Below, in pieces: positions 54,833-64,000 of a DNA stretch of 64,000 nt. Position 1 is the first letter of the stretch. Each line of letters opens with the position of its first letter. This DNA comes from Haematobia irritans. Lineage: Eukaryota > Arthropoda > Insecta > Diptera > Muscidae. Position numbers and translations under genes: made by a program. The notes below the pieces were generated by a model. It ran no database searches. It was not told the DNA's origin and worked only from the letters and a program-made list of their open reading frames with translations. The DNA lies in assembly GCF_050003625.1 (NCBI RefSeq), contig NC_134398.1:63620891-63684890 (forward strand), given 5' to 3'.

Positions 54833-55272
54833 GGCGAAAAATTTTAACGGAAAAAATATTTAAAATAAAGAGATTTAAATTTCAAATTTTCGTTGTGAGT
54901 CACAAATAGAAAGAAAAGAAAAAGGACCAATTTCAAGAAGAAGGAAACAGACGATTCTGGCAAAACTAAAACCATATTATTTTGTAAAAAAGATGTATGT
55001 AAATATATAAAAATATTATATTTGAAAAATACTTATTGCGAACTATCGATACCATAATTGAAATATACGAAAAAACATATGTAAATTGATTTGTTAAGAA
55101 AATAAATGGTGCATTATTCCCCCATAAAAAAATTATATGTGCAACGTGTAAATTTATGTTCTAGTCTTATAAAAAACTTTTATTGAAAACATTTTTTTCC
55201 TATTTTGTTTACACTTTTGTACATTACTAAGCTAAATTTTTTTACTAAACTACACTTTTGTACATTACTAAA

Positions 55273-55869
55273 CTACATAACATATTTTAGATTTTCCTCG
55301 GCTCCAAAAGCTGCCCATACCATAAGAGATCCACCCCCGTGGGTGCGTTTATAGCAAGCTTGACGAGGGTACCGAGAATCTCGCCAATATTTGTGATGGC
55401 CATCAGGACCATCCAAATTGAATTTCTTTTCGTCGCTAAATATCTTCCTTTCGAACTCTTCGCCCCAGCACTTGTATTTTTCTGCAAAAGAAATACGAGC
55501 ATTTTTATGGTGTTGTGCTAACCACGGTTGAGGAATTTTATTTTTGTATTTTAGTCCTATATCGTACTTGATAATTTGCTGTATTCGTTGTCTAGTCACA
55601 TTCAGACCCAATTCTGCTTTTATTTATCTGCAGCTCATATTTTCATTGGCAGCAACTTGGCGAATATATCGCTTTGTCCTTTGGTCAACGGATGGAATGC
55701 GCCCACTGCGTTTAGCACAACCATAGTTTATGGGATCTTTTAAACAATTGCTAATCGTGTTGCGGTGTCGATTTGTCGCCGATACAATTTCTCCAATTTT
55801 TTTGCAAGGTAGGTCCATTCCGATAATTTTTCCGCGTTCTTCCTCTGAAAGTTCACTTCTTCGAGGCAT
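55273..55869 (-). pseudogene. Tc1/Tc3-like transposase, N-terminal two thirds with one stop
   Basis: Starts MPRRSELSEEERGKIIGMDL (helix-turn-helix, first about 50 residues), continues GRIPSVDQRTKRYIRQVAAN, a TAA stop at codon 82, then in the same frame GLNVTRQRIQQIIKYDIGLK, FSDEKKFNLDGPDGHHKYW (first catalytic Asp in the FSDE motif) and GGSLMVWAAFG. It ends after about 199 codons, before the second and third catalytic residues. A truncated DNA transposon, recently enough inactivated that the frame is otherwise kept. Confidence 0.85.
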
Positions 55870-55879
55870 TTTTTACAAA

Positions 55880-56450
55880 AGATTAAAAATTTGCACCAAA
55901 TTTCTTCTGAATACATAAAAAGAACACAAATGTAACTCACCCACAATCTATATTTATTATTCACAACGAAACTGTAATGAGCCTGTACACTAGAGTGACT
56001 GCAACTTATATGGGGAAAAAATGTCGGAATCTTGTTCGCCTTAACCCCACAAAACGAATCCCCTTTCCAGATATTGGGATAACCAAAATTTGAGCCCGAT
56101 TAAACGACACTCTTCGGCGAAAAAATGTAAATGATGTACAATGCATATATAACTATTTGCTATTGAACTTCTAAGTTTCATTCTATTTTTCGTACAACGG
56201 TACATCGAATTTGTGTCTAGCGACAAAATCACTAATGATAATCATAGCATAGAGGGTGATAAACATCGTTAAAAAGTAAAAATTTAAGTACCGTTATTTT
56301 CATCCAAAAGAGAAACGAAACAATTTTTGCACATATATTTATTTCACTGAAGTACCTGATGCACGAAACCGAGCAATATCATACGAAATACTTTATGAAT
56401 CAAGACGGCAATATGTAAGAGTGATATTTAGCGAGTCAAATAAGACAAAT
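55880..56450. other. Unassigned stretch
   Basis: Upstream side of the Tc1-like fragment. CACTAGAGTGACTGCAACTT at 55988 might be its terminal repeat but no partner is visible. No genes seen. Confidence 0.4.
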
Positions 56451-56454
56451 TAAC

Positions 56455-56665
56455 AAATATTAATATTAAATGTTGAAAATAGCTTTATTATTTTTCAAAA
56501 TATGCCCCAAATGTCGAATCAATGTTTCGAAAAACGCATCAACCGCTTCTTGATGCGGTTAAAAAAGTTGACCTCTAATTTGTTTACGTACGCGAATAAA
56601 AAGAAATCAATCGGTACCAAGTCTGGATTATACGGCGGTGACCCATCAAATTGACGTTTGACCCA
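56455..56665 (-). pseudogene. mariner-like transposase C-terminal fragment
   Basis: Minus strand: SPPYNPDLVPIDFFLFAYVN (third catalytic region, PDLxPxD), then a frame change into VDAFFETLIRHLGHI. Different in sequence from the mariner at 39064. Only about 65 codons remain. A short direct repeat (TGACCCATCAAATTGAC) flanks its start at 56641. Confidence 0.65.
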
Positions 56666-56759
56666 TCAAATTGACTATTTTGGTCCTTATTTTTTGAAAG
56701 GCAACTGGCAAGCAAAAAGTTGTGTACCACTGTCATGGTAAAATTCAGAGTCGATCTAG

Positions 56760-57517
56760 CCATATACGCCATGTAGATTCATGCGGTTCAGCAAGAATGC
56801 ATACAATTTTTAGAATTTTAGTTTTGTTCTCATACGGCCTAAAATTTAAAACATCTTTGAATAACAAAAATGACAAACTAAAAAAGTTACATTCTTTATG
56901 AGTTGGTAAGGAAATAAAATTAATCGGAATTTTCAACGCTTTTTCCTATGAGTTTGTAGACCTTTTGTATATGCTTTTACCCATTTCAACCTTAAAGACA
57001 ACCATAAATAATATTCTGATGTCTTTTTTCTATAAATATTGCCACACAAAAACTATTTTTCTGACACATATAAAATTTATGATAAATTAAAACTAACAAA
57101 ACAATTGTGGACTGTGTGTTCATTGTGTTAAGAATGGTTTTTATTCAACAACGGATTTTTTCAAATACATATGCCGCATATACCCTTTTCAATGTGAAAT
57201 CCTGACTAAAACGTGTGTCGACCACAAAAAGTATTCCTAGATTGAAATGAGGTTTAAGCCACATCGCAATAGAATATGTTAGTGGTTTATAGTCCCTCGT
57301 TTGGCCAGAATGAAAGAATGTTCTTGTATGCTACATCACACAGATAGTCTATTGTTTGTTCGTTTGAAAACGGAAATTTTGTAAAAGAGAGCTAAAATGA
57401 AATTGGGTTTAACAATTTCGTCATCACTTAGATAAATCAACTGATTTCACAATAATCGAAACAATTATCGTAAAATAGACAAGTAAGCAGTTGTCACATA
57501 TAAACAAACAAAACTAC
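56760..57517. other. Unassigned stretch
   Basis: No coding domain, tRNA-like signal or terminal repeats recognised. Confidence 0.45.
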
Positions 57518-57659
57518 TTTTCATATGTTTCGGTGTAAAAATTAAATGTTTTGAACTAAAAATATTAGCACATTACTTTGAAGTTCAAACGTATAATGTT
57601 CATAATCTAGTATAAGATGTTTTAAACATATATGTTTTAATTAACATAATAATAATAAC
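57518..57659 (+). mobile_element. N-family outer-arm fragment
   Basis: CTTTTCATATGTTTCGGTGT, AAACGTATAATGTTCATAAT and TAAACATATATGTTTTAA are decayed N arm words, cut by element M. Confidence 0.55.
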
Positions 57660-57662
57660 AAG

Positions 57663-58734
57663 CCCAGCAAAAAAAGAGCTTCCAAAAAAGTAGTTTGGAT
57701 CCCCAATCTGTGATCCGGAAGTAGTGCAAACTTGGATCATCTCCAATGAATTTTACATGGGCTTGTCATAGGACGGAAGTACTCCCTTTTTGGATACTTT
57801 GCATTACTTTAGAAGTTGTGCTCTGGAAGTTAATTTGAATGAAGAAATTTAAAAAGCGAAAAAATTTTTTTTTTCAGCCAATTTCACTTTTTTTCATCCA
57901 TATGTTTTATTACACTATTATTTTCCTATTATCTAATTTTTACAATTTGAAAAACTTTTTCGCTCCGACTAGGGATTGAACCTGGGTTTATTGGCACCAT
58001 AACAGAACGCATTAGCACACTCAGCCACAAACGCCATTGAACATAAAGCGTCGAAAGGTCAATTCAAATGTCTGTGATATGATCGTAATACGACACCAAG
58101 GAATAACATTCTAATTGCTACTCAAGATGTTCTTTATTAGTATGAACGAAAAAAATAAGAAACGCAGGTTCAAATCTCACCAGCGGCAATTTTTTATCAA
58201 ATATTTTTCTAAAAAAATATTTTTTTTTTTGTTATGCATCGTTTTTTTTTTTTATTTTCGGCATATATTTTCGTATAAATATATTTTTTCCATTAAAAAT
58301 CAACAACAAAAATAAAAATTCTCGTAATTTGCAAAACGTTCTCAAAAGAACTTCTATGGAAGCGAAAAAGTCAAATGGCACAGGTTCAAATCCCAGCGGG
58401 GATGAAATTTATTTTTTATTTTTTATTTTTATTATTTTTTTACTTTTTCATTTATTTTCTATTTTTTTATTAGTTTTATATTATTTTGTAAAATTGAATT
58501 GTCCAAAATTTGCACATAAAATAGCCTGATTGCGTTCTTTCTAATACTTGTCCAAAAGGACTGCATCGGAAGTGGAAAAAAATCATTGAGGGATGCCGCG
58601 ATGCTCTTTAGAAGAAATGTTTGTGGACTTGTCCAAAAGGACTGCATCGGAAGTTGGAAAAACTCGATGGGGGGTTCTGGGATGGGCTTTAAAAGAAATG
58701 TTTGTGGAATAACTTCCAATTTTTTTTTGCTGGG
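57663..58734. mobile_element. MITE M with tRNA-like sequences
   Basis: Inverted ends CCCAGCAAAAAAAGAGCTTCC and (complement) CCCAGCAAAAAAAAATTGG, flanked by AAG on both sides (57660-57662, 58735-58737). It holds a tRNA-like module on minus (57961-58038) and two B-box-like sites on plus (58166, 58381), each followed by T-rich DNA. It also has a duplicated CTTGTCCAAAAGGACTGCAT (58547 and 58626). No ORF of note. Confidence 0.65.
57961..58038 (-). promoter_or_regulatory. tRNA-like module of M
   Basis: Minus strand: GTGGCTGAGTGTGCTAATGC (A-box region as in class II tRNAs), then CCCAGGTTCAATCCCTAG (B box GGTTCAATCCC). A T-run follows within 50 bp. Different tRNA ancestry from the N modules. Confidence 0.55.
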
Positions 58735-58743
58735 AAGTATATA

Positions 58744-59384
58744 CACTCAAAAAAAAGTTTACTTGGATCCAAAGATTTTGACCTTCCTTTAAAGATTTTG
58801 GTATTGATTCCGAGCCAAAGATGCGGCTTCTTTAAAATAAAGACATTTTTTAGGGACCTCCCTGGCTTTAAATCTAGGATCGATAAAATTAAAATTGGAT
58901 ACAGATCTCATTCATCGAATTTTTATTCTCTGTTTGCGATATATTAATAAAGGTATTCATGTACAAACAGTTTCAAAATCCAAATTATCAAAGTAAAAAC
59001 TGTTTTCTTAATGCTAAAAAACTTTAAACCAAAGATGCAAATCCTTAAAATAAGTCTTAGCCTATATTTGAAGCATTTTTATCTTAAATTTAAAAATTCG
59101 ATATGTCAGTTGAGTTAAAGACGATTTCTTTAAATTTAAAATGTTTTTATTTATTTTAAGGAATATTTTCCTTACTTCAAAGATCTACAACTTCAACAGA
59201 GGTACGCAAAATTTCAAGATTTGTGTCCTAAATTTAATGAAAAAAAAAATTTGAAGCAAGGATTATAAACTTTCTTTTAATTAAAATGTCATTATTTTAA
59301 AGAGTTTTGTACTTAGCATTGCGTAAATTTCGAGTCCTAAAATTTAAGTTGCATAATCTTCCATATTAGGTCAATATTTTTTCA
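58744..59384 (-). mobile_element. F-family element F4
   Basis: CACTCAAAAAAAAGTTTACT, GGTATTGATTCCGAGCCAAAG and TCAATATTTTTTCAGT. The last bases are replaced by the head of L5. About 640 bp, non-coding. Confidence 0.65.
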
Positions 59385-60870
59385 GTATGCGGCCGTAAGC
59401 TCGGCCAGGCCGAATCTTATGTAACCTCTACCATGGATTGCGTATAAACTTCTACTAAAGATTGTCATCCAATATAAAATTACTTGGCTTGCGGTAACAC
59501 TTGCCGATGGCATGGTATCTTAAAACTTCTTAACATCTTATTCTTAATTGTAAATTAGTCCATACGGGAAATATATTAAATAAGAAAGGCCGATTAAATA
59601 CGCATATAATTCAGTTCTTGACCGGTATATATGGGGAAGTCTACAAATAATTACGAACCGATATGAGCTTTTGCGCGCTAATTAGAGATCCATCCATTAT
59701 ATGGGGGCTATGTAAAATTATGAACTTGGTGGCCACAGTTGATAGAATTCTACCAAAAATGGCAGATTTTTTACTGTTTTCTAGATTGGTTGAATTCTCG
59801 ATGTTTTGACAGATTTTGCAAAATATTCATCTCCACCTAAGAGGAACTTCATAAATCTTCTACAGAAATAAAATTTTGACAAAATTTTCTATAGAAATAC
59901 AATTTTGACAACATTTTCTATAGAAACAAAATTTTGAGAATATTTTCTACAAGAAGAAAATTTTAACAAAATTTTCTATTGAAAAACAATTTTGACAAAA
60001 TTTTCTTAGAAAAACAATTTTGACAAAATTTCCTATAGAAATAAAATTTTGACAAAATTTCCTATAGAAAAAAAATGTTGACAAAAAATTTCGGTAAATT
60101 ATTTTTATTTGATGTCTAAACCAATGTTTAGACTTATATTTATCTATTGAATTTCCTATTTAATCAAATTTGCCTCTGTACTGAACTATTATGAATTATT
60201 GAATTTTTGTATCTGAACTAAACTATTATGAATTATTGTTAATGATAAATCCATGAAATAGCTTTAAAACAATTTTAAGATTAATCGATATTTTTGAATA
60301 GTCGGCTATTGTGAATTGTTACTTTTGGTCTAAAAGTTTTCTTGGATTGTTTAATCAATTGAAATAAGTCTATTCTTCTCTATATCTCGAACGGTGAGCA
60401 TGCCCCCAAATAAACCTATCATACTTCAAAATTGTAACTCCTGTCTTTTCATTTCCAAATCTTTCCCTATCTCTGCGTTGCTAAACTTGATGGTATATTT
60501 TCTCATCCACTGAGAATTTATACCACATACTGATCTACCACAATTCTCCTAGTGCCTCCTCCACAATCTGTTATACAGTCCACACACTCTACTCCAGGAA
60601 TTGGTGTCCACTACTCTCTCTCCCTCACACTAACAACAGTTGCCGTCACCAATCCCCCCATAACCCCAACTTTAAATACGTGATTATGAACCGATATGGA
60701 CCAATTTTTGTGTGATTGGGGATCGGTTTATCTGGGAGAATGGTTCTTAGCGGCCATATACTAGCGCAATATACTAAATTTCAACCGAATCGGATAAATT
60801 TTGCTCCTTCAAGAGGTTCCGGAGGTCAAATCTGGGGATCGGTTTATATGGAGAACGGTTTTTATTTATA
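59385..60870 (+). mobile_element. L-subfamily element L5, 3' part lost
   Basis: GCGGCCGTAAGCTCGGCCAGG head, TCTACCATGGATTGCG subterminal repeat, a short minisatellite (59855-60090), then after an insertion units with GATATGGACCAATTTTTGTG and CAAATCTGGGGATCGGTTTA. The 3' tail is absent. Confidence 0.7.
60101..60680. other. Unassigned insertion within L5
   Basis: About 580 bp that breaks the L5 order. It starts near TGTCTAAACC and its right part is C-rich (CTCTCTCCCTCACACTAAC). It could be a solo LTR, but no paired duplication was confirmed. Confidence 0.35.
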
Positions 60871-61163
60871 TTCCAACACAATTAATCTTTAGGGCCTTAA
60901 AAGAAGATGAAGTCTGAAACTTATTTTTTTTGCATAGTGCAAACAATTTTTTTTGTAAAAATACATGTGCTTAAAGCACAATATGTTTGAGAGAATATGT
61001 TGCAGATGCGATTTTTTGATAGTATGGATTCCATTTCTTACCGTGGTATTAAAGCATTTACTGTTTTGATTGATTCGACGAATTCTTTTTTCATTTCTGT
61101 CAAATATTTTCCCAGTGTGACCGAATAATTTAGGAAGCGGCATAACTTTAAGTCTGGGCTCTG

Positions 61164-61393
61164 CACGGGCGAAAAAGACTGTCTTTCGTATGTTTGGGTG
61201 TAAAAATTGTATGTTTGGAACTCAAATTTTTTAACACAATATTTTTAAGTGCAAGCATAATGTTCATGAACGAGCATTACATGTTTGGGACATATATGTT
61301 AGAACTTATTATGTTTGGGACATAAAATTTTTGTAAATATAATAAGCTTAGATGCAAACATATATTAATTTGGAAATAGCCTATAAACATAAA
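61164..61393 (+). mobile_element. N-family outer-arm fragment N7a
   Basis: CACGGGCGAAAAAGACTG start, then TATGTTTGGGTGTAAAAATT and the usual arm words to CTATAAACATAAA, where the DD41D element begins. Confidence 0.7.
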
Positions 61394-62221
61394 GGGTGAT
61401 TCTTTTGAGGTTAGGATTTTCATGCATTAGTATTTGACAGATCACGTGGGATTTCAGACATGGTGTCAAAGAGAAAGATGCTCAGTATGCTTTGACATTT
61501 CATCATGAATAGACTTACTAACGAGCAACGCTTGCAAATCATTGAATTTTATTACCAAAATCAGTGGCAGAAAATCCGCTTTTTTATCGACAAATTTTGT
61601 TCAGCGATGAGGCTCATTTCTGGTTGAATGGCTACGTAAATAAGCAAAATTGCCGCATTTGGAGTGAAGAGCAACCAGAAGCCGTTCAAGAACTGCCCAT
61701 GCATCCCGAAAAATGCACTGTTTGGTGTGGTTTGTACGCTGGTGGAATCATTGGACCGTATTTTTTCAAAGATGCTGTTGGACGCAACGTTACGGTGAAT
61801 GGCGATCGCTATCGTTCGATGCTAACAAACTTTTTGTTGCCAAAAATGGAAGAACTGAACTTGGTTGACATGTGGTTTCAACAAGATGGCGCTACATGCC
61901 ACACAGCTCGCGATTCTATGGCCATTTTGAGGGAAAACTTCGGAGAACAATTCATCTCAAGAAATGGACCGGTAAGTTGGCCACCAAGATCATGCGATTT
62001 GACGCCTTTAGACTATTTTTTGTGGGGCTACGTCAAGTCTAAAGTCTACAGAAATAAGCCAGCAACTATTCCAGCTTTGGAAGACAACATTTCCGAAGAA
62101 ATTCGGGCTATTCCGGCCGAAATGCTCGAAAAAGTTGCCCAAAATTGGACTTTCCGAATGGACCACCTAAGACGCAGCCGCGGTCAACATTTAAATGAAA
62201 TTATCTTCAAAAAGTAAATGT
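61394..62221 (+). mobile_element. DD41D (rosa-like) transposon, internally deleted
   Basis: Left end GGGTGATTCTTTTGAGGTTA. The right inverted end is missing; sequence changes to N-type at about 62222. The N-family DNA on its two sides is in opposite orientation, so it sits at a rearrangement, not a simple insertion. Sequence details of the enzyme are under the CDS entry. Confidence 0.8.
61505..62217 (+). pseudogene. DD41D transposase with N-terminal deletion and frame break
   Basis: ATG at 61505 gives MNRLTNEQRLQIIEFYYQNQ (start of the DNA-binding domain), which then joins out of frame to the catalytic part from 61564. That part has no ATG of its own at its start and reads 217 codons: [17 protein letters not shown] (first Asp), HPEKCTVWCGL, DMWFQQDGATCHT (second Asp) and RSCDLTPLDYFLWGY (third Asp). 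Residues between the second and third Asp number 41, the DD41D spacing described for rosa-type mariners. About 100 residues of DNA-binding domain are lost. The catalytic part is intact to its stop. Confidence 0.85.
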
Positions 62222-62434
62222 CATGGATACTGCCGAAACATTATTATATTTGTTTTATGTGAACATATAATATGTTTGGAAGCATTTTGAGCCCACAAAT
62301 ATTATATGCGTGGAAGAATTTTCACCATAGAGGATTGTGCTCATCCACGAAATTTTTTAGTTTTTGGCACCTTTTTCCGTAATACAAATAATGTTGAGGG
62401 AATTATTCAATTTTATAATTTTTTAAATTTTACC

Positions 62435-62505
62435 TTTCTCCTGGACGGCGAACCGAGGACCATACAGTTTGTAAGCCAACACACTATCCACTGGGCTACG
62501 TAGCT
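62435..62505 (-). promoter_or_regulatory. tRNA-like module (right type) of N7b
   Basis: Minus-strand GTAGCCCAGTGGATAGTGTG is kept as the A box, but the B box is damaged (CCTCGGTTCGCCGTCC, with a deletion). Confidence 0.52.
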
Positions 62506-62619
62506 GTTATGGTCATCAATAGGCAATTATCGTTGTAAGTTATATTTATATAGCATAGTTTGCAGCGCCCACGAGCCCATGCAAACAAAACATTATTTAA
62601 CAGAAACATACATTTGTTG

Positions 62620-62692
62620 ACGACGTGGAGCAGTGGTTAGCATGTCTGCCTTGCATGCAAAGGGTCGTGGGTTCAATCCCTGCTCCGACCGA
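62620..62692 (+). promoter_or_regulatory. tRNA-like module (left type) of N7b
   Basis: GTGGAGCAGTGGTTAGCATG, CCTTGCATGCAAAGG and GTGGGTTCAATCCCTGC, identical to N1 over these words. T9 follows at 62698-62706. Confidence 0.6.
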
Positions 62693-62717
62693 ACCAATTT
62701 TTTTTTAATTTACACAT

Positions 62718-64000
62718 TTTTATACCCACCACCATAGGATGGGGGGTATATTAACTTTGTCATTCCGTTTGTAACACATCGAAATATTGCTCTAAGACCC
62801 CATAAAGTATATATATTCTGGGTCGTGGTGAAATTCTGAGTCGATCTGAGCATGTCCGTCCGTCCGTCCGTCCGTCTGTTGAAATCGGTCCATAATTATA
62901 TATAGCCCCCATATAAACCGATCCCCCGATTTGGCTTGCGAGGCCTCTAAGAGAAGCAAATTTCATCCGATCCGGCTGAAATTTGGTACATGGTGTTAGT
63001 ATATGGTCTCTAACAACCATGCAAAAATTGGTCGACATCGGTCCATAATTATATATAGCCCCCATATAAACCGATCCCCCGATTTGGCTTGCGAGGCCGC
63101 TAAGAGAAGCAAATTTCATCCGATCTGGCTGAAATTTGGTACATGGTGTTAGTATATGGTCTCTAACAACCATGCAAAAATTGGTCGACATCGGTCCATA
63201 ATTATATATAGCCCCCATATAAACCGATCCCCCGATTTGGCTTGCGAGGCCGCTAAGAGAAGCAAATTTCATCCGATCTGGCTGAAATTTTGTACGTGAT
63301 GTTAGTATATGGTCTATAACAACCATGCAAAAATTGGTCCACATCGGTTCATAATTATATATAGCCCCCATATAAACCGATCACCAGATTTGAACTCCGG
63401 AACCTCTTGGAAGACCAAAATTCATCTGATTCAGTTAAAATTTGGTATGTGGTGTTAATATACGGCCTCAAATTCCCATGCAAAAATTGGTCAATATCGG
63501 TCCATAATTATATATAGGCCCCATATAAACCGATCCCCAGATTTGACCTCCAGAGCCCTTTGGAAGAGCAAAATTCTTGCCATTCGGTTGAAATTTGGTA
63601 CGTGATGTTAGTATATGGTATCCAACAACCATGCAGGAATTGGTTCCTATCAGTCCATAATTATATATAGCTCCCATATAAACCGATCCGCAGATTTGAC
63701 CTCCGGTGCCTTTTGGAGAAGCAAAATTCATCCGATCTGGTTGAAATTTGGTACATGCCAAAAGTGGTCCATATCAGTCCATAATCGTACATAGCCCCAT
63801 ATAAACCGATCCCGAGATTTGGTTTTGGAACCTCTTGGAGGAGCAAATTTCATCCGAGTACATTGTGCTAGTATATCGCCGTTAACAACCATGCCTAACT
63901 AGGTCCATATCGGTCTATAGTTATATATAGCCCTTAGATAAATAGATTCCCAATCACACAAAAATTGGTCCATATCAAGTTCATAATTGTATATAGCCCC
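62718..64000 (-). mobile_element. L-subfamily element L4, continues past window end
   Basis: TTTTTATACCCACCACCATAG tail, (CCGT)n at 62853-62876, then a deletion that removes the last part of the tail so that GTTGAAATC joins CGGTCCATAATTATATATAG. Three homogeneous units and the diverged proximal units follow in the same order as in A and B. The head lies beyond 64000. Confidence 0.8.

Larger units (their letters stand above)
62223..62716 (-). mobile_element. N-family fragment N7b with both tRNA-like modules
   Basis: From GGATACTGCCGAAACATT through the conserved core to TTTTAATTTACACAT, where L4 enters. Mirror orientation to N1. Spacer TATATTTATATAGCATAG and GCGCCCACGAGCCC are kept. Confidence 0.7.

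Noticed and set aside
60101..60680. Solo LTR
   Set aside because: Starts near TG but no matching CA end with a 4-6-bp duplication could be confirmed, and no primer-binding or polypurine tract is visible.

Overview
The window reads as repeat-dense, AT-rich nuclear DNA of a higher (probably calyptrate or muscoid) fly. This rests on the repeat families: DINE/Helentron-like elements built round 153-bp tandem units, mariner and DD41D transposons, an I/LOA-type LINE, and a tRNA-derived SINE that shares the LINE tail. The species cannot be fixed from sequence alone. I found no intact host gene. The only recognisable host-derived coding piece is a broken ribosomal protein eS17 (RpS17) fragment at 54719-54832. 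The only intact-looking protein-coding unit is one non-LTR retrotransposon at 32167-37198 (minus strand), which has both ORFs open and a perfect 14-bp target-site duplication.

Layout. 189-396 is an (AT)n run. 636-4366 holds three DINE-like elements (two of a divergent 'R' subfamily, one 'L' copy, A). 4757-6539 is a CAC...GTG element (family N) carrying two divergent tRNA-like modules. 8038-10926 is L copy B with 11 homogeneous 153-bp units. 12156-14771 is a second N element with a nested F element. 14873-17867 is a hAT-like element J rich in TTCACGCAC motifs and interrupted by element H1. 18590-20859 is a foldback element interrupted by another CAC...GTG element. 21722-27678 holds L copies C, D and E, with E inside an F element and an N element inside E. 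27871-31792 is H2, which has a series of exon-like cassettes and a four-level nest (H2 > TTAA MITE > F3 > G1). 32167-37198 is the LINE. About 38215-50985 is one F element expanded by L6, a mariner (itself split by L7), a palindromic mini-element T, a LINE/SINE tail, N4 (split by L8), and a foldback P that carries N5. 51332-53074 is N6. 53230-56665 is a graveyard of DD41D, Tc1-like and mariner-like transposase fragments plus the eS17 piece. 57518-60870 holds an N fragment, element M (tRNA-like content), F4 and L5. 61164-64000 holds N fragments, a DD41D element and L4.

How the parts relate. Families F, G/H, N, Q and T-like elements are short, non-coding and AT-rich. Those with clear ends share CAC...GTG termini followed by A-runs and 2-bp flanking duplications that are not confined to TA (TA, TG/CA, CG and AA are all seen). 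L and R elements share ACAAGTA 5' ends, GGGTATAAAA 3' ends, subterminal inverted repeats, a central tandem array and insertion in T-runs, which matches non-autonomous Helentron (DINE/HINE) structure. The SINE at 16944-17190 and 17898-18140 shares its tail with the LINE 3' end, and its tRNA-like head resembles one of the two tRNA-like modules in N elements.

The best candidates for something undescribed are the N elements, whose conserved head-to-head pair of tRNA-like (pol III promoter-like) modules flanks a conserved TATA-bearing spacer, and the H elements, whose repeated cassettes keep splice acceptors and donors in two independent copies. Both rest on reading by eye. Alignments, tRNA folding and RNA data would be needed to confirm them.
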